Assembly (NCBI GenBank): GCA_018806985.1
Contig: JADANN010000374.1
Span: 744,001-808,000, forward strand
Reading direction: 5' to 3'
Origin: Angiostrongylus vasorum
Lineage: Eukaryota > Nematoda > Chromadorea > Rhabditida > Metastrongylidae
DNA length: 64,000 nucleotides
Part shown: positions 14,393 to 27,700 of the stretch, in pieces
Layout: each line of letters begins with the position of its first letter
Numbering within the stretch: the stretch's first letter is position 1
The notes under the pieces: generated by a model
Seen by the model: only the letters and a program-made list of their open reading frames with translations
What the model was told of the DNA's origin: nothing
Database searches by the model: none
Program-made: the position numbers and the translations under genes

Positions 14393-14505
14393 GAGTTGGC
14401 TGTTCGGTGCTGAACTCGAAGCATTTGTGGACGCTCTTCGAGAACGACCTACACTTCAGCCACTTGGCGGATTTTGAGAGAGAAATGGCGTACAGGAGTG
14501 AAATG
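14393..14505 (+). CDS. dpy-19: dpy-19 visible exon 1: first luminal loop
   Basis: Encodes [17 protein letters not shown] followed by [10 protein letters not shown], the acidic first ER loop next to the GT-C active site. The acceptor is ctcttcag and the donor is ATG|gtgagt (phase 0). An upstream exon ending in phase 1 is required but was not found. Confidence 0.9.
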
Positions 14506-15737
14506 GTGAGTGCAGACAGTTGCCGTTGGCTTCGAAATTATGAATTCGAATCGTCGAATAATCGGAAAACATTATTAGAAATGTCCATGGGAATCAAGTG
14601 TATGGTTGGTAGTTTTTAGTGAAATATTCGAAAGCTTGGGAATCTTACTTCTTTCGAAAAGAGGGTATCATTTGCTGGACTATTTGTTCAGTTGAAAACT
14701 TCTTTCTGGATCTGTTGGAAGTGTCAAATGATGAGTTACGGAGCTTCTTAGTGATTCAAGTACAAAACTAAATCAGCTTTTTTGAGAAATGAATTCGAAA
14801 TACCAAAAGAAGTTTCACTGAGGAAGTTAAGTGCCAGGAATAATAAAAGGAAATTAGTAAATCTAGGAGCTGGTAGAATTTTTTTCTAAGAATTTAGCGC
14901 AGCAATGACATCGGTGGGGTGGATTTTGATGATAACCGGATGTAATCCGAAAGGGAAATGTTTGATCGCTGAGAACCGGCAAACGAGAAATGGCGAACGT
15001 CGCGCCGGATCATTCGTTCACAGTGGTCGGTTTCGTATGTGGAATGATCAACGGGAAAAAAAGTTGCGATGAAAAGAAACTAGGTCTCTTCACTAAGTCT
15101 ACTTTGGTTCGACCTTCTTATGGATATATGAAATCATCTCTATCCACAAATTCCCAACTTATTTAGGTGTCTTAAAATACGATTACCACGAGTATTTGTC
15201 GATTGCTTTTTTAAAGATAAATGAAACGACCAAATTCTTATGAAGCGTTTCGAAAAAAAATACGTCACATTTCTGGTTCAAGGAATATCGTGGTGTTTTC
15301 TTTTTTCTTTGAGAAGGCAACATCTGGAAGCGCACTAGAGTCTGCTGGCATAGGTTTGGTGATAGCTGGGCTTGTGGAAATGTCAACTTGTTTCCCAAGG
15401 CGGGAGAACTCGATGGGAGCAAGGCCTGCTGAACATCGCAGTCCGACACCCAAAAATTATCCTCCGATACGATGAGGTGATAAGTCGTTGCAGATATACT
15501 TACTGGGATAATTGGATGGGCCGTCTTCACTGATTGCGCGCACCCAGTACAAGTTCCACTTTTTCGGAGTTTTGTTGGTTTAGCCACCGTAGTTCCCTGT
15601 AATCCCAAGGTCAGCTTGGTCAAAGTGTCCCAGGTCGTCACCACCACAGGCACTAAGCCCCCACGCTGTACATCGCATCTCGACACCCAGGAACACCTCC
15701 CATCCACGATGAGGCGGTAAACCATTAGGAGAATTGC

Positions 15738-15796
<59 letters not shown>

Positions 15797-18700
15797 AATG
15801 TACATATGTATATATGTGTGAGGTATATATATAGTATAGACGTTTTTCACATTTTGCGTCAGCTGTCATCCGATCTACTGTGCAGATCCTAGAATCTGCA
15901 TTCGATTCGTTCATCACGCTTTCATCGCTCACAAAGGTCTTCGAATACTTCATGTCTTGTTCCGCTAATGCTTGAAGATTCCGTCATCTTTATAAATGTA
16001 ACGGAATGCTAGTAAAGTCGATTCTGCTTGTAATCTTAAACAAAGCCGGGCTAGGACGTTCCCACATGGATTGCATGAGAGCGGTGATTAGGGATCGAAG
16101 TAGGGCGTTTTCCTTCCTGAACGACAGCATCACTAACCACTGGCGCCAGTAATGAAGAGTATTCCCTTAATAAGTGGCTTATTTACAATTTGCACCCAAA
16201 ATTTGTACCAATCCTTCCACCCACTTGGAATAATTTTCGTTCCAGTTCTTTATAAACTTACTTGCTTGGAAACACTGTTATCTTTAACCAGCAAGTTTTT
16301 TTATTGTGCTTTACCATTAAGGAAAGGAATATCGGATGTTGAAGAATTGTATCTTTATTATGATATATATCGATTAATCAGTTAATCACGAGCCATGTAA
16401 ATCTCTTGTGGAAGAAGGAATTGGTATACTAAAATGCTAAGCGGAATAGTGTTTAACTCTATTAATAAGGGATAAAGCTCTCGGCGTTGATCAATCCCCG
16501 AGGTATGCGCCATGCACTCGACTTCATTAAGCATATTTTGGAGGTGAATGAATGCATATCTGAACTTTACAATGACTGGCAGTGGCCTACCGGTGTATCG
16601 GGCCAAGGCTGCTATCCTCCCAGACAAGTCTGGTACCAATTTGCCGACCCCCAGAGGAATGGAAAGCTTGGTGGGCTATGGGCGCAGGGGATTGATTCCA
16701 CATATGTATTGCAGGGCGCCGCCGACCACAGCGCCGGACGCACCACTCTATTAATAGCAAATAAAAAAATGACTATATGCTATATTGTTATTCTGAGCAG
16801 GAATTTTCTTTAGATTTACTAATTTTCAGTTAGTTTTTATCGAACTTGGAAGAGAAATCGGCCGTTTAAAGTAAAGTATAATTTGTCACTATCGTTAAAT
16901 ATCAGAAATATAGTTGGTAATGCTAGCAAACAAAAGCTCTTTTTGGACAAATTTCGTGATTTCTACGGCAAAATGGAACATTTCACGTATCATCTTGCAA
17001 TGTAGAAGCAGGACGACAACTAATCCGCTCATCACCCTTTTTCGACCCTACCCGAATCAACCAAGCGTCGCATCACTCCGAAATCAACAAATTGGTGTCA
17101 GACTTGTTTAGCATGCTCTTTATGATCCATGAAATTATGGCCTGTGGTGAACCCGGGAACGCCCTAGCACGGCTTCGCAAGCGAAGACCTTCGTGGGTGA
17201 CGGATGCGGGAGCAACAAGTCGGTTGAAAGAAGTTCTGATATCGCCACAATGTGTGATGTCAGATGTCAAAGTGACAGAGAAGAAATAAAAGATCTAAAG
17301 GCATCATTTCAAATCTTAATAACGAAGTGTTTTTAAGAAGAAAACATGATTCGGAAAAACACAGAAGAGGAAAAACGAACAGAGAAATGAGTTATGGTAC
17401 AAAAATTACTACATAACAAAAAAGCAGGAACTGATTTGAAACCTTGAAATTAGGTTCCTCTTGGTGAATCCACTTTTGTAAACTCAAAATAAAAGTCCAT
17501 CGGCCGCTGTTGTGAGCACAACGAAGGGTGCTTGAGGGGACGAATTCGCTATAAGTATTTGAATGCGTGCAGTGAAAGGATTTACATTGACGGGTCTTAC
17601 TCATGTGTCACCTCCAAGAATAGAGAGCTGAGATGAGCAACAATATTTATTCGTGCTTCCTGCGAACATGTTCAATATGGAATATTCTCGTTTATTTTTA
17701 GATTTTAGTTACTCGTTTCAATATTGTAAGCCATGTGTTACACTTTGATGGACATTTTAAAAAGTACAGCTTTGATCACAATGTTTTAAATTTTGTTTAC
17801 TGTCTATTCTTTCTCCATTGTAAGGTTTGATGTGAAACACGCCGATAGCCGAGATGTAAGGAAAACTCGTGACCCTCAGCTGGGCTTCTAATCCGCGATT
17901 TTCCTTACTGGGGTCACGTATACGCCATCCACCACACTAACCCAGACCTTTGCTTTGCCTCATTCCAGCTAACGGATGATTGCTGATAGGTCCAAAAGAG
18001 TAAAAACATGGCTGAGAGAAAGGCAACAACACGGTCTAGACGAGGTGAGCTCACTCGGCAGTGAGTGCCTTTTCGAGCCTAGCTCCACTTCTACTGCGTG
18101 CGACTGAAAAGACCCAGGTCGTGAGGACGAACAGCTGTGGACAGTCGACTAGAATCAATCCGGCTCTGAAGAAGGGGAAGATACCAAAATGTTAGCTTAA
18201 TAAGAGCTTAAAACAACCTTGTGTGAGCTTATAAATAGAACGAAATATTACTAATAACTATTCATGCCGAGGTAAATTGGAAGGCGATTTTTAAAAAGTG
18301 AATTAGAACACTAGAGACGGAGATGGCCCTTCGATAACTAGCGATATTTTTTGAAGATTAGAGTGGTTGTGACCTGTTTGATTTGAAACTTCCAAATTTT
18401 CAAAACTCGGTAAACATCCATGGAACCTCAAAAATAGGCGATGAAACTGCAAACATTAACGATTTGGGCTGAACCATGTTGCGAGTTGAGTTTGAGTTCA
18501 CAGTTGGAAAGCGCAGTACTTCTGGCCTGCATCCCTTGAAATCAATGCATGAATTTGTGAATGTTTTACGCAAAGATTATTTGTGTTTTTAAAAAACCGT
18601 GACCATCAATAATATCTTGAACCTCATTGAATCAAGAAGGTGGAACACCAAAAGCTGTGAGCCATGTGGTCAACACTTACGCGACAGTATGATCTTAGTA

Positions 18701-21700
18701 GGACTTCTCATACAATGTGAGATAATGGGCGCGTTCAGACATAAGTTAACATATTTCATTTCAAAATAGATCTTATTAATTGCGATAAGAGTAAGTTCTC
18801 TGGACTGCATTACATAGTTCCTTCACTTTTTTTCACGCTGATGGGTGATTGCTGATGGCAAAAGATCGATAGAACTAGCTGAGAGACAGGCGAAACGAAG
18901 GACCTGCATGGTGTGATGGTGAATGCGTTACTCCCAGAAAAGGACAATAGTGCGTTCGTTCCCCACCGCAGACACCTGCGGTCCGAGTTTTGCAAATATC
19001 CAGCATCACTAAAGTTTCACTTCACTTTATTGTTTCAAGGCTGGTATTTCGAACACGAAAGAAAACTACCAAGTGGGGTTTCGTCCACCATGATGTTGTT
19101 CCACCATAATGTCCACCATGGTGGTGTTCCCCAATGCAGCATTTATGTTTGTAGCTGTGGCCCTTTCGTTTGTCTCGTTGAAAATTTGAATTTCGTTTTC
19201 ATATTCCTTGAAAATCCTGTTTCGAGAAATTTTCCTCACTTATTGAAAAAGGAACACCGTTGCGAATGAACTGGACACTGTCAGAACAAACGTCACTGAC
19301 TCCGAAATGAATACCGCGATTACCCATGAAACCACACTGATCATTGGTTTTAGGCTTCATTAAGCTCTTCTTGGGCTATCATTTTTCATTTTACGCTACT
19401 TTGTCATGAAAATACTTAAAAATATTGGTAAAAAACAAACTGAGTTTTTGTAGATGAGATTTGGTTCAGGTGTATTCTAACTACATCTGCTATGGTGAAA
19501 ACCCGACTATTGATAGTTGTGGCCTTACGGGATAAGAAATCTGCTGTTTTGCAGAGCATTTTAATACATTTGCTTCATGAAGCTCAACGACATCATGGTA
19601 AATTGATCAGCTTTTTGTTTCTTTGGTAATTCAGAAAATAACGAAAAACACAGAAACGGCTAAGATATGGTTCTCCTTGTATTGATTACTATGATTTCAT
19701 GGACCTTAGCAACTTCTAGTAGATTATAGTTAATTATTGATTAATGATCGATATTGGAGAAACGGTGACATTCCTGGAGGACATTCGACCGATTTTCTTG
19801 CTCGTCGACTTTCTACATATTTCAATGCTGCAACTATCATCTCTTCGCATCTCGGCGACACAAGGATTTCTCATCGATATCCGTCCGGATTAGAGCCGTG
19901 TTGTGTGCAACGAGAATTGATGAAATTCTGTGAAATACTTCCTCAGGATTGAGAACCGTTCCAGAAAAAAGGTACTAAATTTGCGATCACTGTGATTCAA
20001 CTAGTCGTGCTACTCAATATTTTTTAGCATAACAAAGTAGAGTCAGATGAAAATGTACTGCTCTGCATTCTACGTCCGCAACTTCGGCTGAAAAATTTTG
20101 CAGAATTGCAGGAAGATTTTGTAGAAGAGTTTCTTGGAATCTCGTGACACATATAGTGTTGATAAGTTTTGTCTGAGTTGAACTCAAAGTCCTCTGGTCA
20201 CCAAGCCAAGCTGGTTTCGTGATTCGTGCACGCTAGCGTTGTTCAGTCGCTGGTTATTAATTGATCCTCTGGAATCTCGTCCATTCGCAAGTTTCTATTT
20301 TAGATAAGAAGGATAAAAAGAGGGTCGCATGCCGAGTTTGGATTCAATGTGTTCCTATAATTCATATTTGATCAAAACTATTTGAATCAACTGTATTCAA
20401 CCTTCTCCCGATTATACGGCAGGGAACAAAGCAGAAACGACTGGACTGTAAGTGGACATTCTAGAAGTAGAAAAAAAGACCAGCAGAAAATTTAAACACG
20501 CGAATGAATACTGGGCTGATAAGGAAAGCTTTATGCGTATAAAGAGGCGACTGTTCGCCGTTCCTAGGCGTCACCGACACAATAGAGGAGATCATTTGAC
20601 GAGAGTTCTGCTTTATTATGAAGATAACATTACATCAAGAAGGTATCTCCACAGCGTCTTGACGGATTCGAATCACATCAGAATCATCCACAACTCTGGC
20701 GACGGTGTCTGATTTCGTTACCTTCTATTTTACACGATCCGTCTCTACATCTACGTGGAAGATCCCAGCACTTCTTGCATTCGACAAGGGTGGGTTCGGC
20801 TGAGCTGCTTGCGCATTTTGATCGTCTCGTGTAAATGTCGTGGAATGCTGGTCGAGTCGATTCCCACTGAGTCGTGAGGTAGCCGGCATAGAGCGCGCTC
20901 ACTTGGATTGCAGAGAGTGAACTGTTCCTCAGACAAGTCTGGTAACAGTTGAAACAATACAGATGATTTTGTAACATAGCATACGCTTTTCAAAAACTGG
21001 AGTATTTAAGCAGTTAACAACACTGTATTGAAGACGCTTTAGGTTATTACTCTTAAAAATATAAACATTCCTTGCAGAATATCATTTCAATTTCTAGCCT
21101 ACTTAAAACTCAAGTTTTTTTGAAAACTGACACCGGTCGGCTGATTGCTGATGGCATTAATAGAGTAAAATCAAGGCTGAGAGGAAGGCAAAGAAAGGGC
21201 CTCGGTTGGTGTGATGGATACCGCGTGAGCCCCTCGAAGAAGATACTCGCGGGTTCGAACAACACTTCAGGTTCTGAGCTTTGTTTCTATCTTGTGGTTC
21301 TACTTTAAATCATGTCCTGCCTTGAAAAAGAATGGCAATAAATGGAAAGTTAATACCAACAAAAGGTTGTAGATTTTCAAACTTTTAAGGCAAGTAGTAC
21401 AGCAGAAATATGCTCCTTTTTTAATTAAAAGGTGCATTTAATTTCTTCCACTGGCAGCAAGCACCATTACGTTAAGGCATTTTGGTGAGGGTGATGGTAA
21501 AATTGAAGACATAAAGGAACAAGAACGACAATGGTATTTTTAGCTTGGTGGAGATGGTATTTTTTCTTTGTCTTCACTTGTTTTTTACATTAAAAGGATA
21601 AAAAAGAATAGATCTCTCGGCGTTGATCAATCCCTAAGGGTTTGCGTTATGCATTCGACTTCATTCGATCGCTGCATGTGATTAAATGATTATCTGGCCT

Positions 21701-24700
21701 TTACAATGACTCGCGGTGGGCTACCGATTTATCGAGACAGTGCCGATATCCTCCCAGACAAGTGTGGTACCAAATTGCCGACCCTAGAGGAATGGTAGGC
21801 TTGGTGGGCCATAGGCACGGGGGATCGATTATACGTGTGTGTTGCAGGGCGCTTCCGACCACTGCGCCACACGCGCTCCTGCTTTCACTTTTAAGTAAAA
21901 TCATTTACCTAAACAAATATGCTTATTAATTTCTATCTTTCTTTATTCACAATTTGGTACATGCTCGTAAAATGAGGGGAATATGTCTAAGTGTTTATTT
22001 AAAGAGAACATATGATTATCGTAAGATGGCGTTCCAAACGTTAGTCATTTAAATGTGGACACATAAACGATAGGTATAATTGATATGGAAGGGCATGACT
22101 ATGGCACGGATAATATAACTGCATTGTTAATGAAGAAAAGAAGTTTAAGAGAACAATAACGAGAGTCATGAGGAGAAATACCGCTGGATGATGTTGTTTT
22201 AATGAAGACTTTATAGAAAGTTTAGTGGAAAGCACGAGTAGGTTGAAAGCCATAGGCAGCTGATTAGAATGTTTACAGGGTCTGTACTTCTCCTACTACA
22301 AGACAATCATCAACGCCGAGTCGTACTACACCGGTTTGCAGCAGATCACCAATGACAATCTGACCGAGTACGGACACACCATCAACACCTTGAAGAGATT
22401 CAATCTCTATCCAGAGGTGCGCGAAGTCGGTCCACGCCCGCGTTTTCTCGCCGTGGACCGCCCAATTCTTTCAAACCCTCTACAGCCGAATTTAGCTTAA
22501 GTCTATAAAAAGTTCTCCGTATACAACAGACCTTGAAATATTGTGAGAGTGACGAAAATTTACTATGGAACGTATTAGTTGAAATATCAGTAAAAGTAAA
22601 GGAAAAAATGGTCAGTACCAGAAATGAATCAGATGGCGGCACTCTGACACTTGACACTTGAATGGCCCGTCCTCACTGGTTGTGTGGGCCGCAGCATAAT
22701 CTCCATTTTTCGGAGATTTGCTGGTTAAGCCATTGTGGTTCCCTGGAATCCCGAGGTCAACCTGGGCAAAGTCTGCTCCAGATCTTCAACACCATAGGCA
22801 GTCGCAGTCCTTATGGATCAGAGGGGAGATTTGCCACCATTCGACTTTGATACCAGGACGGTGGTGTATCCTGATATTGTTGGATGGCGGTACTAATTGT
22901 ACCGATTTTATGGTTCCCTTTTAAAGTTCGCAAATTTATGGAGACTATGTGGTTGTGTTTTTATCACACTGTTAAATGCAGGTGAGAGAAGAAAAATGAA
23001 GCCACTAGTGGAAACGCTTATTTTTAGTGGAAATGAGTAAGCCGAATATTTACTGATGTTTAAGGTCCGAAGAACTTCATAGTTGGCGGATTCGAGAAAA
23101 CGGCTTGAATGCAAATCCATGAATACCAACGTGTCATGTAAAAAAAAGTGTGAAAAAGACTACACCATCAGCTTAACTAGATCCGTTGCCGACTTGTGGT
23201 TCGCAGATCAATCCCTGCTGGTGGGTGGTTGCCGATGACACTGATTGATAGAACTAGCTGAGAGACAGGCGAAGGGACACGCATGGTGTGATGGTGAACG
23301 CGTTAGACCCCGGAAGGGGTAATAGCGTGTGCGTTCCCCACCACAGACATCTGCGTTCTGGAGTTTTGCAAATATCTCATCACTAATGTGAAGGATATTG
23401 CAAATATCTCATCACTAATGTGAAGGATATTCTAAGGCCGAAACTAATGTGGTGTAATTTTATCACTCTCAAAAGCTGTGAGTGGAATGATTTCGTCATC
23501 ACCTGTATCACCTGTAGTCCCTGTTGATCGTCGAGTGACTCGAGCGGGCGCCAGTAAGTCTTCCATTTTTTCCCCTGTCGCGTGCAAGAGTAGCCCAGTG
23601 GGTTCTTCTCGCTCTAGGGACTCGTCGAGCATCATATTTTTCTTCTAGGCTCTTCATGAAGAACTCTGACCATCGGGTCGGTGGTCTTCCTGCAGTACGT
23701 TTGACATCCCGAGGAATCCAGTCACTAACGGCTTTTGTCCATCGGCTGTCATTCATACGCATTACGTGTCCGGCCCACCTTATCTTCGACTATTTGGCGA
23801 TTTCGTCATATTATAGAAATTCTTTAAAGGTGTTATTAGAGAGATACAACCACGTCGTTGTTCTGCCGGTGTTCTTTTGGAAGAATTTGAGCTAAAAAGT
23901 TTTTTTTTCAATGAAACCATGGTCCTGCTCGATGTGAATAGCGATTGCAAAAATAGGTTCACCTAGCTAACAACAGCATAATGCTGAACTCCAGAGCTCA
24001 TGTGAAGCATATTTTGAATATCGTGCGCCATAAACTATTTTTTACAGGTCTTACTCTCGTTCGCATATCGTCAGTTCAAGCGCATTATAAACACGCTTGG
24101 TTGGAAACTCGAACGTTGTTGGACGATTAACCGAGGTGACTTGACACCTGTGGTGAGCTGTGAAGGTCGGTGCTTCAGCTCTTCGAATTCGCTTTTGTGA
24201 TTTGAACGTTGTGAGGACAGAATCAAATATTCGAATGCTTAATGCTCCTGGTTACATATGTGCGTGCGCAGTGTGGCCAAAGTGCATTGGTCACAATGCA
24301 TATTCTTTCCCAGATGTTAATTTGTTACATAAGGTTTATTAGTTATATTTTTGGGTATTTTTCAAGCGATGATGTACCCAACAATGATGTTGTGTCAGAC
24401 TTGGTCTATGAAAAACGCTCTTCTCGTTTAATAATGTATAAAATATCTTTTTTGGAAAGAAATCTTCAATGGGCACAATGCGCGTTGGGAACTAGTCATG
24501 GTTCCTCACGGTTGCCATGAAAAATTGGATGTACTTTTAAAAATCGAAATCTTTTTTATTCTTTTTCAAAATAGTGGAGACTATTGAGCATGAAAAAGCC
24601 AAATATCCACATCATCATATACTACGCGAGAAGGTGATGAAGGCACAAGGAATCACGTGATATTCTAATGAAGGCGTTGTTTCGGACCATAAATCCAGTT

Positions 24701-27700
24701 ATTTATTAGCCTCCATTTGTTTTCCAACTTGCTATTAAATTTGGACTTTGATAAAAAAAGTCTTGGAACGAAGAATGCTATCGTTTGAATATTTGATATC
24801 GTTCTTCCTCCACAGCCCGTTTAAAAATGAAAATGCGATCAGACTTGACACGGTAACCAGAAATATCTCTGTCATGAAACATCGCTTATCTTCCACAATG
24901 CTGAGATATTTGCAAAACTCCGGACCGCAGGTGTCTGCGGTGGGGAACGAACGAGTAATTTTCTTTCATAATTTCATATTATGAAAGTTAACCTACCCTG
25001 CCATTAAAAAGAATAGGCAGTAAATAAAGAGGTTAAGATTGTGATTATAACTATAGCCTCAGCTTAATTGGGTTCAATGCCGATTTGGGCTCCCCAGATC
25101 AATCCCGTTGACGGGTGATTGCTGATGACTGTGATCGATAGAACTAGTTGAGAGACAGGCGAAACGAAGGGGCCCGCATGGTGTGGTGGTGAACGCGTTA
25201 GCCCCCGGAAATGGTAATAGCGCGTGCGTTCCCCACCACAGACAGCTGCGGTCCGGAGTTTCGCAAATATCTCAGCATCATTAAAGTTATATTTCGCAAT
25301 ACACCCTGCCACTAAAAAGAGTAGGTAGTAAATAAAAAGGCTAAGGTTGTGATTATCGCTTATCTATTTGATCAAATAGTTTGGGATTCAATTCCTCATG
25401 TCACCTCACCTGTACCACCTGTCGTCGCCTTGATCACTGAGTGAGTCTAGCGGGCGCCAGTAATTCTTCCATTTCTGCCTGTCGCGTGCAAAAGTACCAC
25501 AGTGGACTCTGCTCGCTGTAGGGACTCATTGAGCATAAGCACCTTTTTTCTAGGCTTTTCGTGAAGAACTCCGACCATCGGGTCGGTAGTCATCTGCAGT
25601 ACGTTTTACTTCCAGAGCAATCCAATCACTGACGGCTCCTGTCCATCGCTTGTCGTTCATACGCATTACGTGTACAGCCCACCCTATCTTCGACAGTTTG
25701 GTGACTATATCAGCATTTTTGATTTTTGAACGCTGACGCAAGTAGGAACTTCGGATCCCTTCTCTTCCTTTTGTCACACTGCATACTTCTAGCATCGTCC
25801 TTTCGACTGCGCGTTTGATAACGCTGAGTGGTCTTTCATCCTGCTTACGCAGCGACCAGGTTTGTGACCCATACACTAAGGCGAGAAGTATCGCTGAGTC
25901 GAAAACGTGGGTACGGAGTCGGCTGTTCGTTGTTCTGTCCACGACATCCTCGGTGCTCTTGAAAGCTCCTCAAGTCGCTCGTTGCTTGTGCTCAACTCTA
26001 GAGCTAAGTCGTTCGTCATGATGATTTCACGACATAGATAGACGTAACAGGATCATTCAGAGATATTCGTGCCGTTGAGCGTGAATGGGACATACGAAAC
26101 CAATCCGTCTCTCACAGAACATCGTTTTTGTGAAATTAAGTCGAAGACCAGTCATTCCATAGGCTTTATCAAAGTCGGCAAGCATTCGTTCCGTTTTGCT
26201 AATGATTACTGTTATAAAAAATGATGTCATAAGTAAAGCGAAGATGGTGTAATTGTGACCAACGATTTTTCACTCCCTTGTTGCCTCATTACAATGTTCA
26301 CATGACGTACTCGAGAGTGGCAGTAAGTAATTTTGGCGAGATGGTATTTCTTTGCGTAACCCTGCTTTTAACTCTTCGTATTCTTGTTGAGCAAACACGT
26401 GGTGTTATTTTTATTCTTTATTCACGAACAAGCTGACGTTTCGGCGGATTTCGCCTTCCTCAGAGCCTGGAAACGTCATGTTGACAGCAATCTATTCGGC
26501 CAAACACCTCCATAACCAAACATAGAAAACGCTGAATCAAGATTTTAATCACATTGAACACAGCTTTGCACACTCACAGCTTTCTATGAGGCTTCCACTG
26601 AGTATGTCGCGTGGAGACCAACCGCACAGAGTTCACATGGAAGCGTAATATGCCCCCTCCCATCAAAATAACAGCCTTATATACTGCCCAATATCACGCG
26701 TGATAATGAGGCATTCTTCCCTGCCCTTCATTTCCGGATTTCTGGAATTGATCAAGAACGCCTCGAGAGTTTTGCGCGCTTGTGTTCTCGATTCTTGCGC
26801 GAGGATCGTGACACGTACTTCAAAGTCCTCCCCGCTATGTCTCTGGGTCCTATGCGTGCTTAGTGGGGTATTTGGTTTACGTTCACCGACTAGATGTTCT
26901 TTTATGCGGACACGGAGTGGTCTACCCGTTTCGCCAATGTATTCGTCTCCGCACGTCTTACAGGAGATCAGATAAACTGTACCCGAGCTCATGCAATCAC
27001 CTTCTCTACCAATAGGGCAAACTATGCAATTTTGCCTTGCACATAGACGGTCATATAGGCGGTTACGAACTAGTTGGCGCCTAAGATTACTCGGTGGCAT
27101 TTCAACTACGTTTACCGAATTCTCTAGACCCGCCCTTCTTAAGCAGCGTTTTATAGCTGCACTTACATCCGTTGAGATGAAGGGTAGGATAAACGGGACC
27201 ATTTTATCGCTAGAGTTGTCGTTTGAGGCCTAGGATTTCCTATACACCTGTCCCGAGCTACAGTTTCTTAGCCATTAGAAATGGCTATTTGCCGCACCAA
27301 GTTCCGGGACTCCCTCTCTGCTCTCTTCCCGTGCACACGTTGGTTGCTGTTCGAAACATGTTTCTTAACAGCGCCCTTTTCGTGTGAGAGGGGTGAGAGG
27401 AGAGGTAATGAACCAAGATGCTTTTTATTACTTGGCTTTCGGTACCACTTCGTAATGTAGCCATTTTCTGACAGGCTAATTTGGACGTTCAGGAATGGAA
27501 GCCAGTTTTCTTTCGGTTTCTCTCAGGGTGAACTTGATATACTTTGACTGTTCGTTCAACAACTCGAAACATTTGTCCATTTCCTCTTGTGTTAAACAAA
27601 TGACCAAGCAGTCATCTACATATCTACAGAAGAGTAACGGCCCGAGATCGATTACTGGTGCTTCCACCTTAGACATGAAGGCAATGGCAAGGCTTGGTGC

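Noticed and set aside
15183..15953. The longest open frame in the window (256 residues, minus strand)
   Set aside because: It runs through a (TA)n microsatellite (Tyr-Ile repeats) and reversed family D copies, with no domain or splice context. It is a chance frame.
19108..19124. CCACCATGGTGG palindrome as an operator or terminator
   Set aside because: It is a short isolated palindrome in an intron without context and is likely to occur by chance.
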